Positions 1-10,849 of a stretch of 64,000 nucleotides of DNA are shown here, piece by piece. Position 1 is the first letter of the stretch. Each line of letters starts with the position of its first letter. This DNA comes from Cinnamomum chago (Eukaryota > Streptophyta > Magnoliopsida > Laurales > Lauraceae). Below the pieces are notes generated by a model. It was not told the DNA's origin and did no database searches. It saw only the letters and a list, made by a program, of their open reading frames with translations. Made by a program: the position numbers and the translations under genes. The stretch covers positions 5,888,001 to 5,952,000 of the forward strand of contig CP142451.1 in NCBI GenBank assembly GCA_038049695.1, given 5' to 3'.

Positions 1-811
1 GGGACATGAGGAAACCGAAGAGGTTCCTCCAGGATTAGAAGAATGAACAAGCAACGGCCCTATGTAGTCATGTCTACGGAGAACGACTAACACATTCTTT
101 CATGAGCTTAAATGGAGTGTGTGACTGACTCCTTTTTGTGTGGGTCACACCAATGAAATTAAAAGTTAGATGTGGATAACATTTTTGTAATAGAATGTAG
201 GGTGATTTTGTAATCCATACATTAGTTTGAATCTGTAATTATGTTGTGTATATAAACTTGACACTTAACTTTAAATAGGACTATTCGATGAAATGATACA
301 TAGTGGCTTATTATTGAAATGCTTCCGCTATTAAATGTGATTTGACAGGTTAGTGAGCTAGACTCACAAGTGGAACAATGAGATTTTCTCCTTCGTAATG
401 TTGTATTTGACTCTAGACAGGTATAATATTACGGGAGTACGGGTGCTACGTCTCGGAGATTACCCTATGCCAGAGTAATTGGGGACCGGGATGTGACAAG
501 TAGCTTCAACATTCTTTTTCAAATGGGGATATGTGTAACATTTCCGAGTCCATCTACCACCACAATTTTCTTGAATTTCCGAATTGACGTACCTACTTGA
601 TATTCTTCAGTTCCCAAATTGATGTTGCCTGGAATATTTACTTGAATTCCGAGGTTGACGTTAGCTCCAGTATCAGCTTTGATATCCCCTTGGACCATGG
701 CATTGTTCCCTCCCGCACCATGCATGGTATTGCTCCCTCCCGCACCATGCATGGTATTGCCCTGCAACATCAGCCATAAAATAGTTCGGTAATTGCAATA
801 AGAATCCATGG
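1..811. repeat. long direct repeat, copy 1 (partner at 51.7 kb)
   Basis: From the first base to about 811 the sequence aligns nearly base for base with 51678-52459. Differences are scattered substitutions plus a 27-bp duplication in this copy. The repeat covers the terminal exon of the candidate small gene and about 500 bp downstream of it. Homology stops just past the CCATGG at 806-811. The part near 490-500 (a GC-rich stretch ending GATGTGACA) resembles the end of some gypsy LTRs. Both copies share sequence on both sides of that point, so I do not call an LTR boundary there. Confidence 0.85.
519..761 (-). CDS. exon 3 (terminal) of the candidate small gene
   Basis: This part encodes 80 residues and the stop codon. 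It begins with two tandem copies of a nine-residue unit (NTMHGAGG plus S or N), encoded by a 27-bp duplication absent from the paralogous copy at 52 kb. The acceptor at 763-762 is preceded by a T-rich stretch. The same frame stays open upstream to an ATG at 809, so an unspliced 96-residue ORF is an alternative. The paralogous copy keeps both the acceptor and the open frame. Confidence 0.45.
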   Translation of the reverse strand, partial: GNTMHGAGGSNTMHGAGGNNAMVQGDIKADTGANVNLGIQVNIPGNINLGTEEYQVGTSIRKFKKIVVVDGLGNVTHIPI

Positions 812-3800
812 TTAGTGTCTCTTTAGATAAATCTATTTAGAGTTTCCATATACCTCTTAAATTGATTTTAAATAATCCAAAGAGTCCAATTTAAAGAGAA
901 GATCCTATTATGATTCTATCTCTTTCAAACTTCTATAAAAAGTCTCCTTCCCAAAAAAATTTCTCCTTAATCTAATTAAGTTTTAGAAATTTTGAATTTA
1001 AACTTAAAGTCAAATTCTCAAGATATTGATCAATAGGCCACCAAAATGAATAGTTTGTATCAATTACAATTCAACTAAAATCATTTATTTAGACCACATC
1101 GATGTGGGCCCTACTTTTAGATTCACATCCATTTGTGTGACCCAAAGTTCCCAAATTCAATTTCTTAATTTGTGTGCCCCATCTAACCAATCCACTAATT
1201 CAAATTTAAACAAATAAAGGCATGTAGATCTATAGATATATTTTTCTTATGGCTACTAGGTACTGAGCGAGAATTCTTCTACGGAATTTGTATGTGATCT
1301 TCTTCTCTATTCTTTTCTATTTATTTTATCTGTCATATTTTTTATTGTTAAATTCTAATATTTTTATTAGCTTCATTATTTCGTCTCTCAAGCATATATT
1401 ATGCTTTTAGGTAATGTCAGTTCTTATGATATGAGAATATATCAGATGGTATGGATTCAGAAAAAGGCATTTTCACATTTGGATTTTACCAAGGTTGGTA
1501 TAATTGATAGTCTTGAATTATATAGATTTTCTATGTTGTCAATTGCCTTAGATAGTTGGTTCCTATTTGTATTCCTTATTTTGTTCAATTTGCAACTACG
1601 GATAGATTTATTTTTTACTTTGCTTTTACCTTTCATTTTTCCAAGATATTATAGCCTTTCCATTCATTAAGATGATATTATGCCTCTTTTACATTTTTTC
1701 CAAAACTTAATAATATTGCGTTCTTATCAAATTTTTGTTTTTTTATTTAATCTTACTTAGAAAATCCTAATATATTTTAAAGTGAAAGTATTATTTAATT
1801 TTAGTTTGCATGGATTTTGTGGGTGCAACTTGAGGGATTAATGTTATTGGGCTAAAGACATAATAATAATAATAATAATAATAATAATATATCTCCCAAA
1901 CCAATTGAATGGGCTCGCAAAATTAAATTATTTAGCTATATATCAACCGTCATTGTTGGCTCGAGCTTAGCATGGGTGTCATATTTTGCTTTCTCTTTGT
2001 CTATAAACTTCTCTCTAAATTTTACTCTTTTAGAATATATATGGTTTCATTTTAGATAATGTATTCTCTTTTGAGCTTACGATGCCATTGAATTTCACAT
2101 AATCTCATTTCTTCAATAATCATAAAACAACTAGGGTATCATGTAATTGCAAAGTAATGAGATTTATATAACACGTGCTTACTAAAAAAGAGTTTTAAGT
2201 AAAAATGTTGTTTATTTATTTATTTCTTATTTTTAGGTGAAAATGTTCATCTGATTTTCATAGACTTCCTTTTACTACGTTACAATCCCCACCCACCCTC
2301 TCAAAAAATTTCATTTAGGATCTTTACATTCCATTTCTCAATTTCTTTACTTACTTTGGCTAGAGATTCTAATTCTTTTATTCATGTAGAGCATGGTATC
2401 TTAATCTTTTATGTAGTTTTTTATTTTATTTTATGGTTTTGAGCACTAGCATTTTAAACTTTTAAATCTGAAGTTTCGTTCTTTAACAGTGTGGTGTGAG
2501 GATCATGTTATCACAATTTTGAAAATGACCACTTATATTTTTTACTATTTTTTATTTCAAATTTGACATCTCAAAGTAATTCATACAACAAATATAAGTT
2601 TTTAATTATGAATTATATTGAACTCCAATTTTGTAGTTATTTTCTTGATTTCAATTTTAAAAGACCGAGACTCGATCTCAATTTGGTTGATTTTGCTTTT
2701 AGCATTGCAATTGATTGCTTGATTTTACACGGAATTATGTAATTTTGGATTCAGGTTTATATCGACTTAAAATCAGCCAAAAAACTTAAATCTATAGCAT
2801 GTCACACATTTTAATAGCGGAGCTATTTTATTTCATATAATGAAATATTACATATAAGACATATGGTGCAGTATTATCAAATTCATTGGCTCAATCTTCT
2901 TCTGCTCTTTTTTTAAGGTGGGTTTGTAGTTGTTTGAGACGAAACCACATATCTAATTTCTTTAAAGTTTTACACTTTGTCTTTGTAACTTAAATAATAA
3001 AATTATAATATTATTATAAAAAACAATATGATAATCCACAATAATACTTTTTTTAATTTTATAATAATAATAATGATAATCCACAATAATACTTTTTTTA
3101 ATTTCAATATAATTTTATAGAATGCTTCACATATTTTATCTTTTTATCATTTTTTGAAAGTTTATAGATTTTTTTATTATATGAATTATATTGCCCGTGC
3201 TAAGCATGGGCATGTCTCGTTTGTATTAGTTATATACTAGTGCTTCAGGGCCCATGCCCAACGTGAGCCTTTAATTCATCGAAGAAAAACCCAATTTAAA
3301 TCGAAAGTAGACATCGAGTAAAAAAACTTACATTTAATACAATTATATAGGAAATTCAAGATTGGTCACCATATTTTGGAAAACCTCATATACCTTTTGC
3401 CTTCCCATTCATGAGACGTGGATATTTGATAGAGAGAGAGATTAGTTGAAAGTAAATTAAAATATAAATAGGAACTAATTGTTGGTCAAATGCATATGGG
3501 ATGCATGAGGTTTTTTTTTTTTTTTTTTTTATAAAGGCAAATATTTTTAAAGAATCTTATATATAAATCTAAATTAATCGTCAAAAGTAAAAAATCGAAT
3601 CATGTTAGAGTCAAACTTACCATGTTCTTTATGGTATTAGTGGCGACGGTGGTAGAGCTATCTCTGCTATGCAACATATCATGTAATGCAGTCGGAGAGG
3701 AGGCTGATGTTGACGCTCCATCCTGCAATGAAATAACTAAAATTTCTATTTCCATATACCATGCATGAATGTTATATGAACCTTATAATAATGATAAAGA

Positions 3801-6391
3801 TAAAGCAAAATGGTGAGCAGAATTAAGAAATAAAATTATTTAAAAGCAGGTATCTGAAAGATTTAATAAATAGAATAAGTATATAAAAAAGCAAATAAAA
3901 GAACTACAATATGAAGAGCCAATGTATTAAAATAAAACATGAATAATGTTTCTAAGTCTCCATCAAACGTCAAATATCAAAATATTAACTAATGGATCTT
4001 AATGGCACATTGTAGTGCTTATGATTATGTGTACACATAAAATACTTGTACCTTTGAAAAAGCCACTTTGGAAGGGACTTATTATTTTCTTGACTGTTTC
4101 AGACTAATAGCTAGCCACAACTTTAGAAATAATTTTATGTCTAGTGTTGCTTAGACTAATAGGCCTTAGGACGTTCGTGGATTGTGGATGGGATTCTTTT
4201 AGATCAGATCTTATTGATTTTGTGAGTGGGGTGTGTTTTTTGAAAAAAAAAAATCTTGGACTATCCTACAGACAACAGATCCAACTATATCCCACATCCA
4301 TTGATAGATTCCAGTATGGTACCCATTCGTAATGAGGGATTCTAGGGTGCTGAAAGTCACCTCCTCTACAGGAGTTAAAAGAAGGTTCCGAGTAATTGGT
4401 GGAGATTATGGGAATTATGAGTTTTTTTTACCACACTTAAATCTCTAAATCCATTTGATGTTATGATTTATTTTAGAAGGTTTTAGAATATTTCATTTCC
4501 AATATCCACCCTTCTTTTCAACGATGAGCCCTTTTTTATTTCCTTTTCTATCAGTCCTACTATTTTCTTCCTTCTATTTAGTATTTATAGTGTTGCAATG
4601 GAAATATTTTTTTATTTTTGTCACTTTCTTTAGGTAAAGTTGTCTGGATTTTTTATCTACAATTCTTCTAGTTTGTCTTTCAACTTGAATTCTCAATTTC
4701 TGTTCTAATTTTCCTTATGATTGCTTAGACCTTGCCAAAATTATGTTTGTTCAACCCTCACAAATTATTATATATCATAGGTATAGGATTCAATTCCTAA
4801 TTCTTTTTTATTTTTAGCCTAAAGATCTAAAGTGTGACCCACTGATGTGATTCTCTATTAATTTAAAGACATAAAAAAGTTTTTTATGGGGTCCACCTCT
4901 ATAAATTACATGCCTTAAAAATTTTCTTGTGGGAATTGGCTTTTACTTACTACCCACTTAGTGTTGATTATATGGGGCCAAAACTTTAAAGTGGTGAGTG
5001 GTGATCGACTGGTAGAAAAACAGTGTTGTGATTGATGATGGACGGAAGAGAAGAAGCAGTTCCAGTGAGAATTGATTTGGACCAGCTCTCTGCCCAGGTC
5101 GGGAAAGTTGTAGATGCTTGTGAGGTGTTTGGGTGCTTCCGTGTGGTCAATCACAAGAACCCGGTACAGCTCATGTCTGAAATGAAAGACCGAGACGAAA
5201 TGCCGGAACACCGACACGATTGTAAATAGCGGATATGTGGAAACCCACACCGACATCCCAGACATCCTCTAATTACTCAGTATTATATTAAACCCCCCAT
5301 CCTCTTGTGGACCAGTAAGAAATTTTTTGAGACTCGAAATTGATAGAGAATAACATTAGTGGGCCCCCACTAATCACAGAATGCATGGACGGCTTAGAAT
5401 ACAGACCAGAGTGTTTTACTCTGAGCTGTTTGATTGCAGGCCCATGATTTTGTTCATGTGGTGTGTGATGCCAAGTGGGGCCCACTATTGATGGGTGGAT
5501 CCAGCCCTGCTGCTTTAATATATATAATTTGGTAAGTGATTAGAGATCCTCTCAATTCAAACCTACAATTCACATCAAATGAGGGCAACCATCAAGATCG
5601 TCTATCGTTTCTTGTACTCGTTCCAACCATCCTTTCTAAAAGCCAAGACCCCTTTGATGCAAAGACATCACACACTGCTTATCTTTTGGCTCAGAAATCC
5701 TACAAAATAGGATCTAAGAAGGTCGACTTTCTTTCTCTCTAATTTGGAGATAAGAGTCATTGGGTGTTTCACCAGCCATATCGTTTATCAGTCAAATAAT
5801 TCAAATTGTTAAAAATGGAAATCAATTTCTCTCCATCTTGGCGACCCACCCATGGGACGGCCTAGGATGCATTTTCTAGGGCATTACTCCCTTGCCCACC
5901 CATGGGACGGCCTAGGATGCATTTTCTAGGGCATTACTCCCTTGTTTAGAAAGACTTTAATTTATGCATGCGTTGGACGCTATTGTTTTGGATTTCACAG
6001 CTGGGTGGGCTCAATGATGGACCTTTTTATAATTTATGCCAGTTCTACACGTCCTTATTTTCCCATCGTGTGTCACAATTCCATCAGTGGGCCCCACTGG
6101 TGAGAGGCCTGTGGCAAAATATTACTTCCTCTTTTATATAGTTGTTTCACATTCCAATAATCCTTTTAGTAGCTTGCGTTGGATAAATCCCAAGACTTTT
6201 TTGCAAGCTTGGGTTGGATAAATCCAAACTATCTCAAATGCATTCGAAAAATAGACGAGAGTCGGTAATAGGGATCTCATTGAGAGATTTTTTTAGGGTA
6301 ATTTTAAAGGAATTGATTTCCTGCTGCCATGTGTAATCCTTCCAGGAAGCCCCTCCCGCCACGTGTTGCGCTCTTGCAAAAAGGCTGCTGT

Positions 6392-6438
<47 letters not shown>

Positions 6439-7848
6439 GTGTAAAATTAATAAAGAAGCAAAAACAACACCCTGTCCATCCCATGAACCCCATTCAACCT
6501 TTAAAAGGTCCAACAACCCACAAATGTGCAGATAGGCAGCTGGGCCTATAGATGCATACATGGGGCCCACAGCTCTTGTACTCCAAGTCTTTTTTTTTAT
6601 TGGTAAAAAAAAAAAAATGAAGCTGTGCTGCTGCGCACAGACCTCTTTCGTGTTTCCTTCCTTCAGATTTTAGTTTCTTTCAATTTTTTTTTTTAATTTT
6701 TAGGAGTAAGTATACATATGTTAATGAAGGTCAAATCTACTGTACCAATGGAGGGAGCACCTCAACTAAATCACAAGACAGGAAGAAGGCCCAAAATACA
6801 GGGAGAAGAAAGAAAGCCAAAAGGAAAACTATGAACCCACAAGACAAGTCAGCTACAACTAGGGCCTAGGGGAACTCTTTATGTTCAAGTTTTTTTTTTT
6901 TTTTTGGAAGGTCTAGGAAGATCCGTGTAATTAGGATTTTATGGTATTTTTATGCTTTAAGATTTTGTATGTCTTATGTATGCTTTGTAATGGAGGATCA
7001 TTTTCTGCTTCGGATATTTTCTCCTATTTTGAATAACTGGGCTCTATCCCAAATATTCAACATCCTTTATTTTTTTTGGTAAAAGATTCAACATCATTGT
7101 TAGTAGAATTAGCGATCATTGGTGAGAGCATGGTTGGAAAACTCTCCGAGTCGACTTTTGACTCTCCTGAGCCATCTCATTTTGATGAAGAACCGAGTCA
7201 AATATAGGGAAGACTCGGCCGAGTCATCTCATCTTAATAAGTTATTTTTATTTTGAACTATTTGATTGATATATCTAATTTTGAACAATTAATGTTTATT
7301 TTTAAGTAATTATGCACGTGATTTGTAGTCAGTAACTCAAAATAATGATATCTGGAATGTAATTTGAAACTTTATTTATTCTTTTACAATCAATATTTGG
7401 ACTAACAAATTATGTAATATGCAATATTTTTTTCTTTTTTTCCCTTATTATAGTACTTTTCTTGCATATATAAATTTATTGATTTACATTGATTATCATT
7501 AATGAATGTAAATAAAAGTATATTTATATTTTTTATAAGTAACAGATTCATTTCTAAATATATTTAAAATTATTTTAAAAGAAGCATGACTCTCCTGAGT
7601 CGGTTTTTTTCCATTGGACGGGTAGAGTCTGAGTCACGAGTTTTTCAACCTTGGGTGAGAGATCCACTGCTTCTCTCGTTGTTTTGGTGTTAATTTTCCT
7701 GTTCAGTTGAAAATTTTAGAGTTTTGGGCTGTCATATATGAATAAATTGATTTCAAAAATGGGAAAAGAAGAATGTAATTCTGACATCATAATTAGTAAC
7801 AAATAAAGAGATCTAAGAGATTTGAGATAATGACAGTACCTGATCCAT
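519..7848 (-). CDS. candidate small three-exon gene, unknown product (117 aa)
   Basis: I infer this spliced model from the minus strand. Exon 1 is 7848-7840 (ATG GAT CAG, then a GT donor at 7839-7838). Exon 2 is 3722-3621, with an acceptor reading TTTCATTGCAG and a donor GTAAGT. Exon 3 is 761-519, with an acceptor reading GATGTTGCAG and a TGA stop at 521-519. All three junctions are phase 0, so 9 + 102 + 243 nt make one open frame of 117 codons plus stop. The protein starts MDQDGASTSASS, is rich in S, T, G and N, has a tandem NTMHGAGG motif, and ends in a more structured tail containing FKKIVVVDGLGNVTH. I recognise no domain, signal peptide or membrane segment. Introns would be 4117 and 2859 bp. 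A TATA box lies 84 bp upstream of the ATG. Exon 3 and exon 1 each have a decayed second copy in the window. It could instead be a relic or a transposon-captured fragment; RNA support is lacking. Confidence 0.4.
812..3192. other. AT-rich non-coding stretch, (TAA)n microsatellite
   Basis: I see no gene here beyond its role as part of intron 2 of the candidate small gene. A (TAA)n tract of about 30 bp lies at 1859-1889. A short block containing TGATAATCCACAATAATAC occurs twice near 3030 and 3075. The remainder is AT-rich with stops in all frames. Confidence 0.6.
3193..3211. repeat. hairpin of the CCGTGCT-AGCACGG family (possible Helitron relic)
   Basis: The sequence GCCCGTGCTAAGCATGGGC forms a near-perfect stem-loop. 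Similar hairpins occur at 41.64, 45.05 and 54.95 kb, where a CTAG lies 8-11 nt away as at Helitron 3' termini. Here the expected CTRR end is not clear, so this is the weakest member. Confidence 0.2.
3621..3722 (-). CDS. exon 2 of the candidate small gene
   Basis: This 102-nt segment has 34 open codons, a polypyrimidine-AG acceptor on one side and a full-consensus GTAAGT donor on the other. The coded peptide is Ser/Thr/Ala-rich, with the short string LHDMLHSRDSSTT in the middle. It is phase 0 at both ends, matching exons 1 and 3. No second copy of it was seen in the window. Confidence 0.4.
5035..5272 (+). pseudogene. 2-oxoglutarate/Fe(II) dioxygenase N-terminal fragment (DAO-like), broken
   Basis: The first frame from the ATG at 5035 reads as the DIOX_N region of plant 2-oxoglutarate-dependent dioxygenases: VPVRIDLDQL, then VVDACEVFGCFRVVNH, then a stretch ending LMSEMK. 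After 5190 the homology moves to the +1 frame (ETKCRNTDT and NSGYV), which matches the next conserved block in family members similar to auxin-oxidising DAO enzymes. About ten residues between the blocks are missing, and the shifted frame ends at TAA 5270-5272. No iron-binding HxD...H region is present. It is therefore a truncated, frameshifted relic. It lies antisense inside intron 1 of the candidate small gene. The DAO-like subfamily assignment is inference. Confidence 0.7.
5845..5944. repeat. 50-bp perfect tandem duplication
   Basis: Two copies of a 50-bp unit beginning CCCACCCATGGGACGG lie head to tail (5845-5894, 5895-5944) without a difference, so the duplication is recent. No coding function is apparent. 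Confidence 0.95.
6240..6440. repeat. MITE-like repeat ending in a (TA)n tract, copy 1
   Basis: Its reverse complement is recognisably similar to 37740-37860: blocks such as CACGTGGC, GGCTTC and GCAAAAAG/TTTTTGCAA occur in the same order. Both abut a TA microsatellite, here a run of about 20 dinucleotides at 6397-6436. This suggests insertion into TA tracts by one repeat family. The ends are not defined. Confidence 0.45.
7129..7653. mobile_element. non-autonomous hAT element with perfect 8-bp TSD
   Basis: The element is 525 bp. It starts CATGGTTGGAAAACTC, and the reverse complement of its end reads CAAGGTTGAAAAACTC, so the terminal inverted repeats match at 14 of 16 bases. It is flanked by perfect 8-bp duplications GGTGAGAG at 7121-7128 and 7654-7661, as expected for hAT. 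No transposase ORF is present. The related copy B at 9.5-10.6 kb lacks the insertion, which confirms both boundaries. Confidence 0.9.
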
Positions 7849-7931
7849 GCTTTGCAGCTGAAAAACAGAATATCGAAGAAAATGGAGGTGAGATTAAGTG
7901 ATCTTGTTATTGTGATAGGAAGCTGAGATTG

Positions 7932-7939
7932 CTTATATA
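7932..7939 (-). promoter_or_regulatory. TATA box upstream of the candidate small gene
   Basis: Read on the minus strand this is TATATAAG, 84 bp before the proposed ATG at 7848. A CA-rich stretch suitable for a transcription start follows about 30 bp downstream. The duplicated copy near 10.42 kb reads TATATGAG at the same place, a weakened box. Confidence 0.4.
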
Positions 7940-8115
7940 GCTAGAGGTCAATGTTAAGTCTTGGATGGTTGAGATTAACTAGGCACCTTGAAGGGCTAAG
8001 ATGCAAGGATCATTAAAAAACATGTCTTGTCACCCATAATAAAATGACTTTTTCCCTTCTTTCTAATAAACAAAGGCTGAAAAAGAAAAGTAGTGGGTGG
8101 AGTCCATTTCATACT

Positions 8116-8814
8116 CCATAATGTGGTAATTAAATATCAAAAGGTCATTTTACATTATAAAAGAAACCCTTTCCTTTTGTAGAGAAATGCCATTAATTAT
8201 AAACAAAGATCCTTTCGTTTTGTTGAATTGTCTAAATTAATAAAGCCCTTTAATTGTGAAATGAAACTTTTTTTCCTACCGGTTTCTAGTAAACCTTGGC
8301 GGGTATTAATTTTAAAGTGCCCTCGTTTTGTTTTACATGTTAGGTTTGTGTAAATCCACCATGTATTGATTGATTCTACTTGATTATGGTACATATATAA
8401 TACACTTATAGATGGGAGATAAGATTTACAAGTCATTAAATCTTATTTCATTATGTATACAGAAAGTATCGCAATATAATTCAGCAGTGGTAAGAGCAGG
8501 GGACCTTTATTATGACTCAGTGCTGGATTTAGATACTGTTGGTTGTTTATCTATATAAGAAATGGGATTGGGCCTTTACCAAAAAGAAAAAATAAATGGG
8601 ATTGGGTAAATCAGTAAAAAAGACAGTTTTTTGACTAGTTGGTCAAGGGAGCTTTTAGTTAAAAAAAAAAAACCAAAAAAAAAAAAGATTATTCAAGTAA
8701 AACAGAAACGTTCACTATAATTAATTTAAATGAGAAAGTGAAACAGTATTCATGAAGTTGACCCAACATTATTGGGAAGGCTTTCACAACTATGATAAAT
8801 TCAATGGAAAATCT
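8116..8814. other. AT-rich spacer without recognisable gene
   Basis: Stops occur in all frames and I recognise no protein similarity. A string near 8487 resembles a tRNA-type A box (GTGGTAAGAGC), but no B box follows at the right distance. Confidence 0.5.
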
Positions 8815-9224
8815 AAAAAATGTATAAAATCTTTGTCTCATTTTTAAGAGAGACATCAAGATTTGAATATTTCAAAAAAGAGTAAAAGTTGTTCACTATT
8901 CTTTGAATCAAGTCCTCTCCATAAAAAAAAAGTTTTAAGAAATGACAAACATACCCATCCCTTATGATGGATTTTAGTCTATTGTTAACCCTTTTCCTCC
9001 CAAAATCAACCATTTTTATTTGCTGAAGTGGGCCCCACTAGGTCATTTGGTTTTGGCTTCATCAATATTTTTCTTAAATGATTTATTATAGAAAAGTTTT
9101 GAAAAATGATATAAGGGTATTTTTGTCATTTCTCAAAATTGTGCCTTAGAGAGGACTTGATTAAAAGAAATATGAAAAACTGTTATAATCTTTTGAAATA
9201 TTCAAAGTTTTATGTACTTTTTTT
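8815..9224. mobile_element. fold-back MITE, about 410 bp with arms over 100 bp
   Basis: The left arm (about 8815-8965) and the reverse complement of the right arm (about 9090-9224) share ordered blocks: TTTGAATATTTCAAAA, ATCAAGTCCTCTC and GAAATGACAAA, followed by TACCC. The loop of about 120 bp contains no ORF. Arms diverge by many substitutions, so it is old. A target-site duplication could not be fixed. Confidence 0.65.
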
Positions 9225-9527
9225 GGAATAAGGCATATTTTAATACCTTACTAAAGTTTTTCTTAAATGCAAATCGCCCAAAATAATTATTTTCTGTGGC
9301 ACAAACCCATGCCCAGCAGCACAGTCTTGAAACGTTAAGAGGAGGTAGGACTCTTTACTATTTCTCACTTTCTTTGGCAAGTTTTTTTTCTCTTGTTAGG
9401 AGGAGGATGATTCTTGTAATCAGGGATTTAAATAATAGGGATTGGGCTAAATCAGAAACTGGACGGTTATGATGGACTCAAAACATATTATAAATGTGCA
9501 GTATTAAAAGAGAAGAAAAAAGAGCAC

Positions 9528-10596
9528 CTAATGGCCCAATTGGTTCATCTCATGAAGCCCATTCAAGCTTTATGAGGTCCAACAGCCCACAAATGTGCAG
9601 AGCAGCTGGTCCTAGAGATGCAAACATGATCGTTTCACAGCTTTTGTGCTTAGAGTTGCTAAAATGAAGCTGTGCTGCTGTTCACAGACCTCTTTCGTGT
9701 TTCCTTCCTCCAGATTTTAATTCCTTTCTAATTTTTTTTCTTGTTTAAGAGTAAGTATAAATATATGAATGAATGGCAAATCCACTGTACAAAATAGAGG
9801 GAGCACCTCAACTAAAATCACAAGAGAGGAAGAGGGCCCAAAATACGGAGAGAGGAAAGAAAGCCAAAAAGAAAACTATGAACCCCACAAGACCATTCAG
9901 CTATAACTGGTGGAACTCTTTTATGTTAAAGTTTTTTTTTTTGGAAGGTCTAGGAAGGTTCTTGTAATTATGGTTTTGTAGTATTTTTATGGTTTAAGAT
10001 TTTGTAATATGTGCTTTGTAATGGAGGATCGTTTCGGCTTTGGATATTTTCTCCTATTTTGAATTAATAATTAGGTTCTATCCAAAAGATTTAACATTCT
10101 TGTCGGTAGAATTAGCAATCAACATTGCTTTTCTCCTTGTTTTGGTGCTAATTTTTCTGTTTAGTTAAAGATTTTAGAGTTTTGGATTTTCATATATGGT
10201 AGCTAATTAATTAAAAGGGTAAGTAATGAATAAATTAATTACAAAAATCGGAAAAAAAAGGTTCTTACATCATAATTAGTAACAAATAAAAAGATATAAG
10301 AGATTTGAGATAGTGGCAGTACCTGATCAATGCTCGGTAGCTGAAAAACAAAAAATTGAAGAAAATGGAGGTGAGATTTTAAGTGATCTTGTAATTGTGG
10401 ATGGATAGTGAGATTGCTCATATAGCTAGAGGTCAATGGACTGCGTTAGGTCTTGGACGGTTGAGATTTGACTAGGTACCTTGAAGGGCGAAGATGCATG
10501 GATCACTAAATTAAACTTGTCTTATCGGCCATAAGATAATGATTTTTCCATTTCTCTAATAAACAAATATTTAAAGAGAAAAGTAGTGGGGTGAAG
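9528..10596. repeat. segmental duplication copy B, decayed promoter and exon 1
   Basis: It aligns with 6466-8116 minus the hAT element. It has the same splice donor after GATCAG at 10323 and the same intronic polypyrimidine tract upstream. The ATG has become ATT (10331-10329) and the TATA box has become TATATGAG. Its downstream edge meets a GC-rich island at about 10597. Confidence 0.85.
10323..10331 (-). pseudogene. decayed copy of exon 1 of the candidate small gene
   Basis: The nine bases correspond to the coding part of exon 1 at 7848-7840, but the initiator reads ATT. No in-frame ATG is close upstream. The GTACTG donor is kept. Confidence 0.5.
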
Positions 10597-10599
10597 TTT

Positions 10600-10760
10600 G
10601 AGATGTCAAACGGGCCATGCCGACCGCTCCAGCTTTGGCCCACCCGTGCCACGGGCCAGGCCGACCCGCCAGGGAAAAACCCTGGCACAGCACTGCCCAC
10701 CCCTGCAGCGGGGCAGGCCAGGCGAGCGTACTCTGTTTTTTTTTTTTTTTTTTTTTTCAT
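10600..10760. repeat. GC-rich island plus poly(T), hAT-like relic
   Basis: About 130 bp of very GC-rich DNA with repeated GGGCCA/GGCCAGG blocks ends in a run of about 20 T. It stands out from AT-rich surroundings and shares motifs (for example AAACGGGCCATGCC) with 12045-12200 in inverse orientation. It resembles subterminal regions of plant hAT elements, but I found no matching termini or TSD. Confidence 0.35.
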
Positions 10761-10849
10761 TTTTTTAGAAATAACACTAATACCCAACACAGCTGACAAT
10801 CCTTTCAAAATTATAATGATATAAAAGACCAATGACTAGCAAGAGGTGT

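Larger units (their letters stand above)
6466..8116. repeat. segmental duplication copy A (partner 9528-10596), interrupted by a hAT element
   Basis: The flanks of the hAT insertion align in order with 9528-10596. The aligned part covers the region upstream of the candidate small gene, its TATA box, exon 1, and part of intron 1. Copy A keeps an ATG and TATATAAG; copy B does not. Divergence is high enough (many substitutions and indels) to indicate an old duplication. Confidence 0.85.

Noticed and set aside
6293-6535. ORFs with poly-Ile/Tyr runs near 6.4 kb
   Set aside because: They are translations of the (TA)n microsatellite.
8478-8540. tRNA-like string GTGGTAAGAGCAGGGG
   Set aside because: Only an A-box-like segment is present; no B box, acceptor stem or terminator follows.
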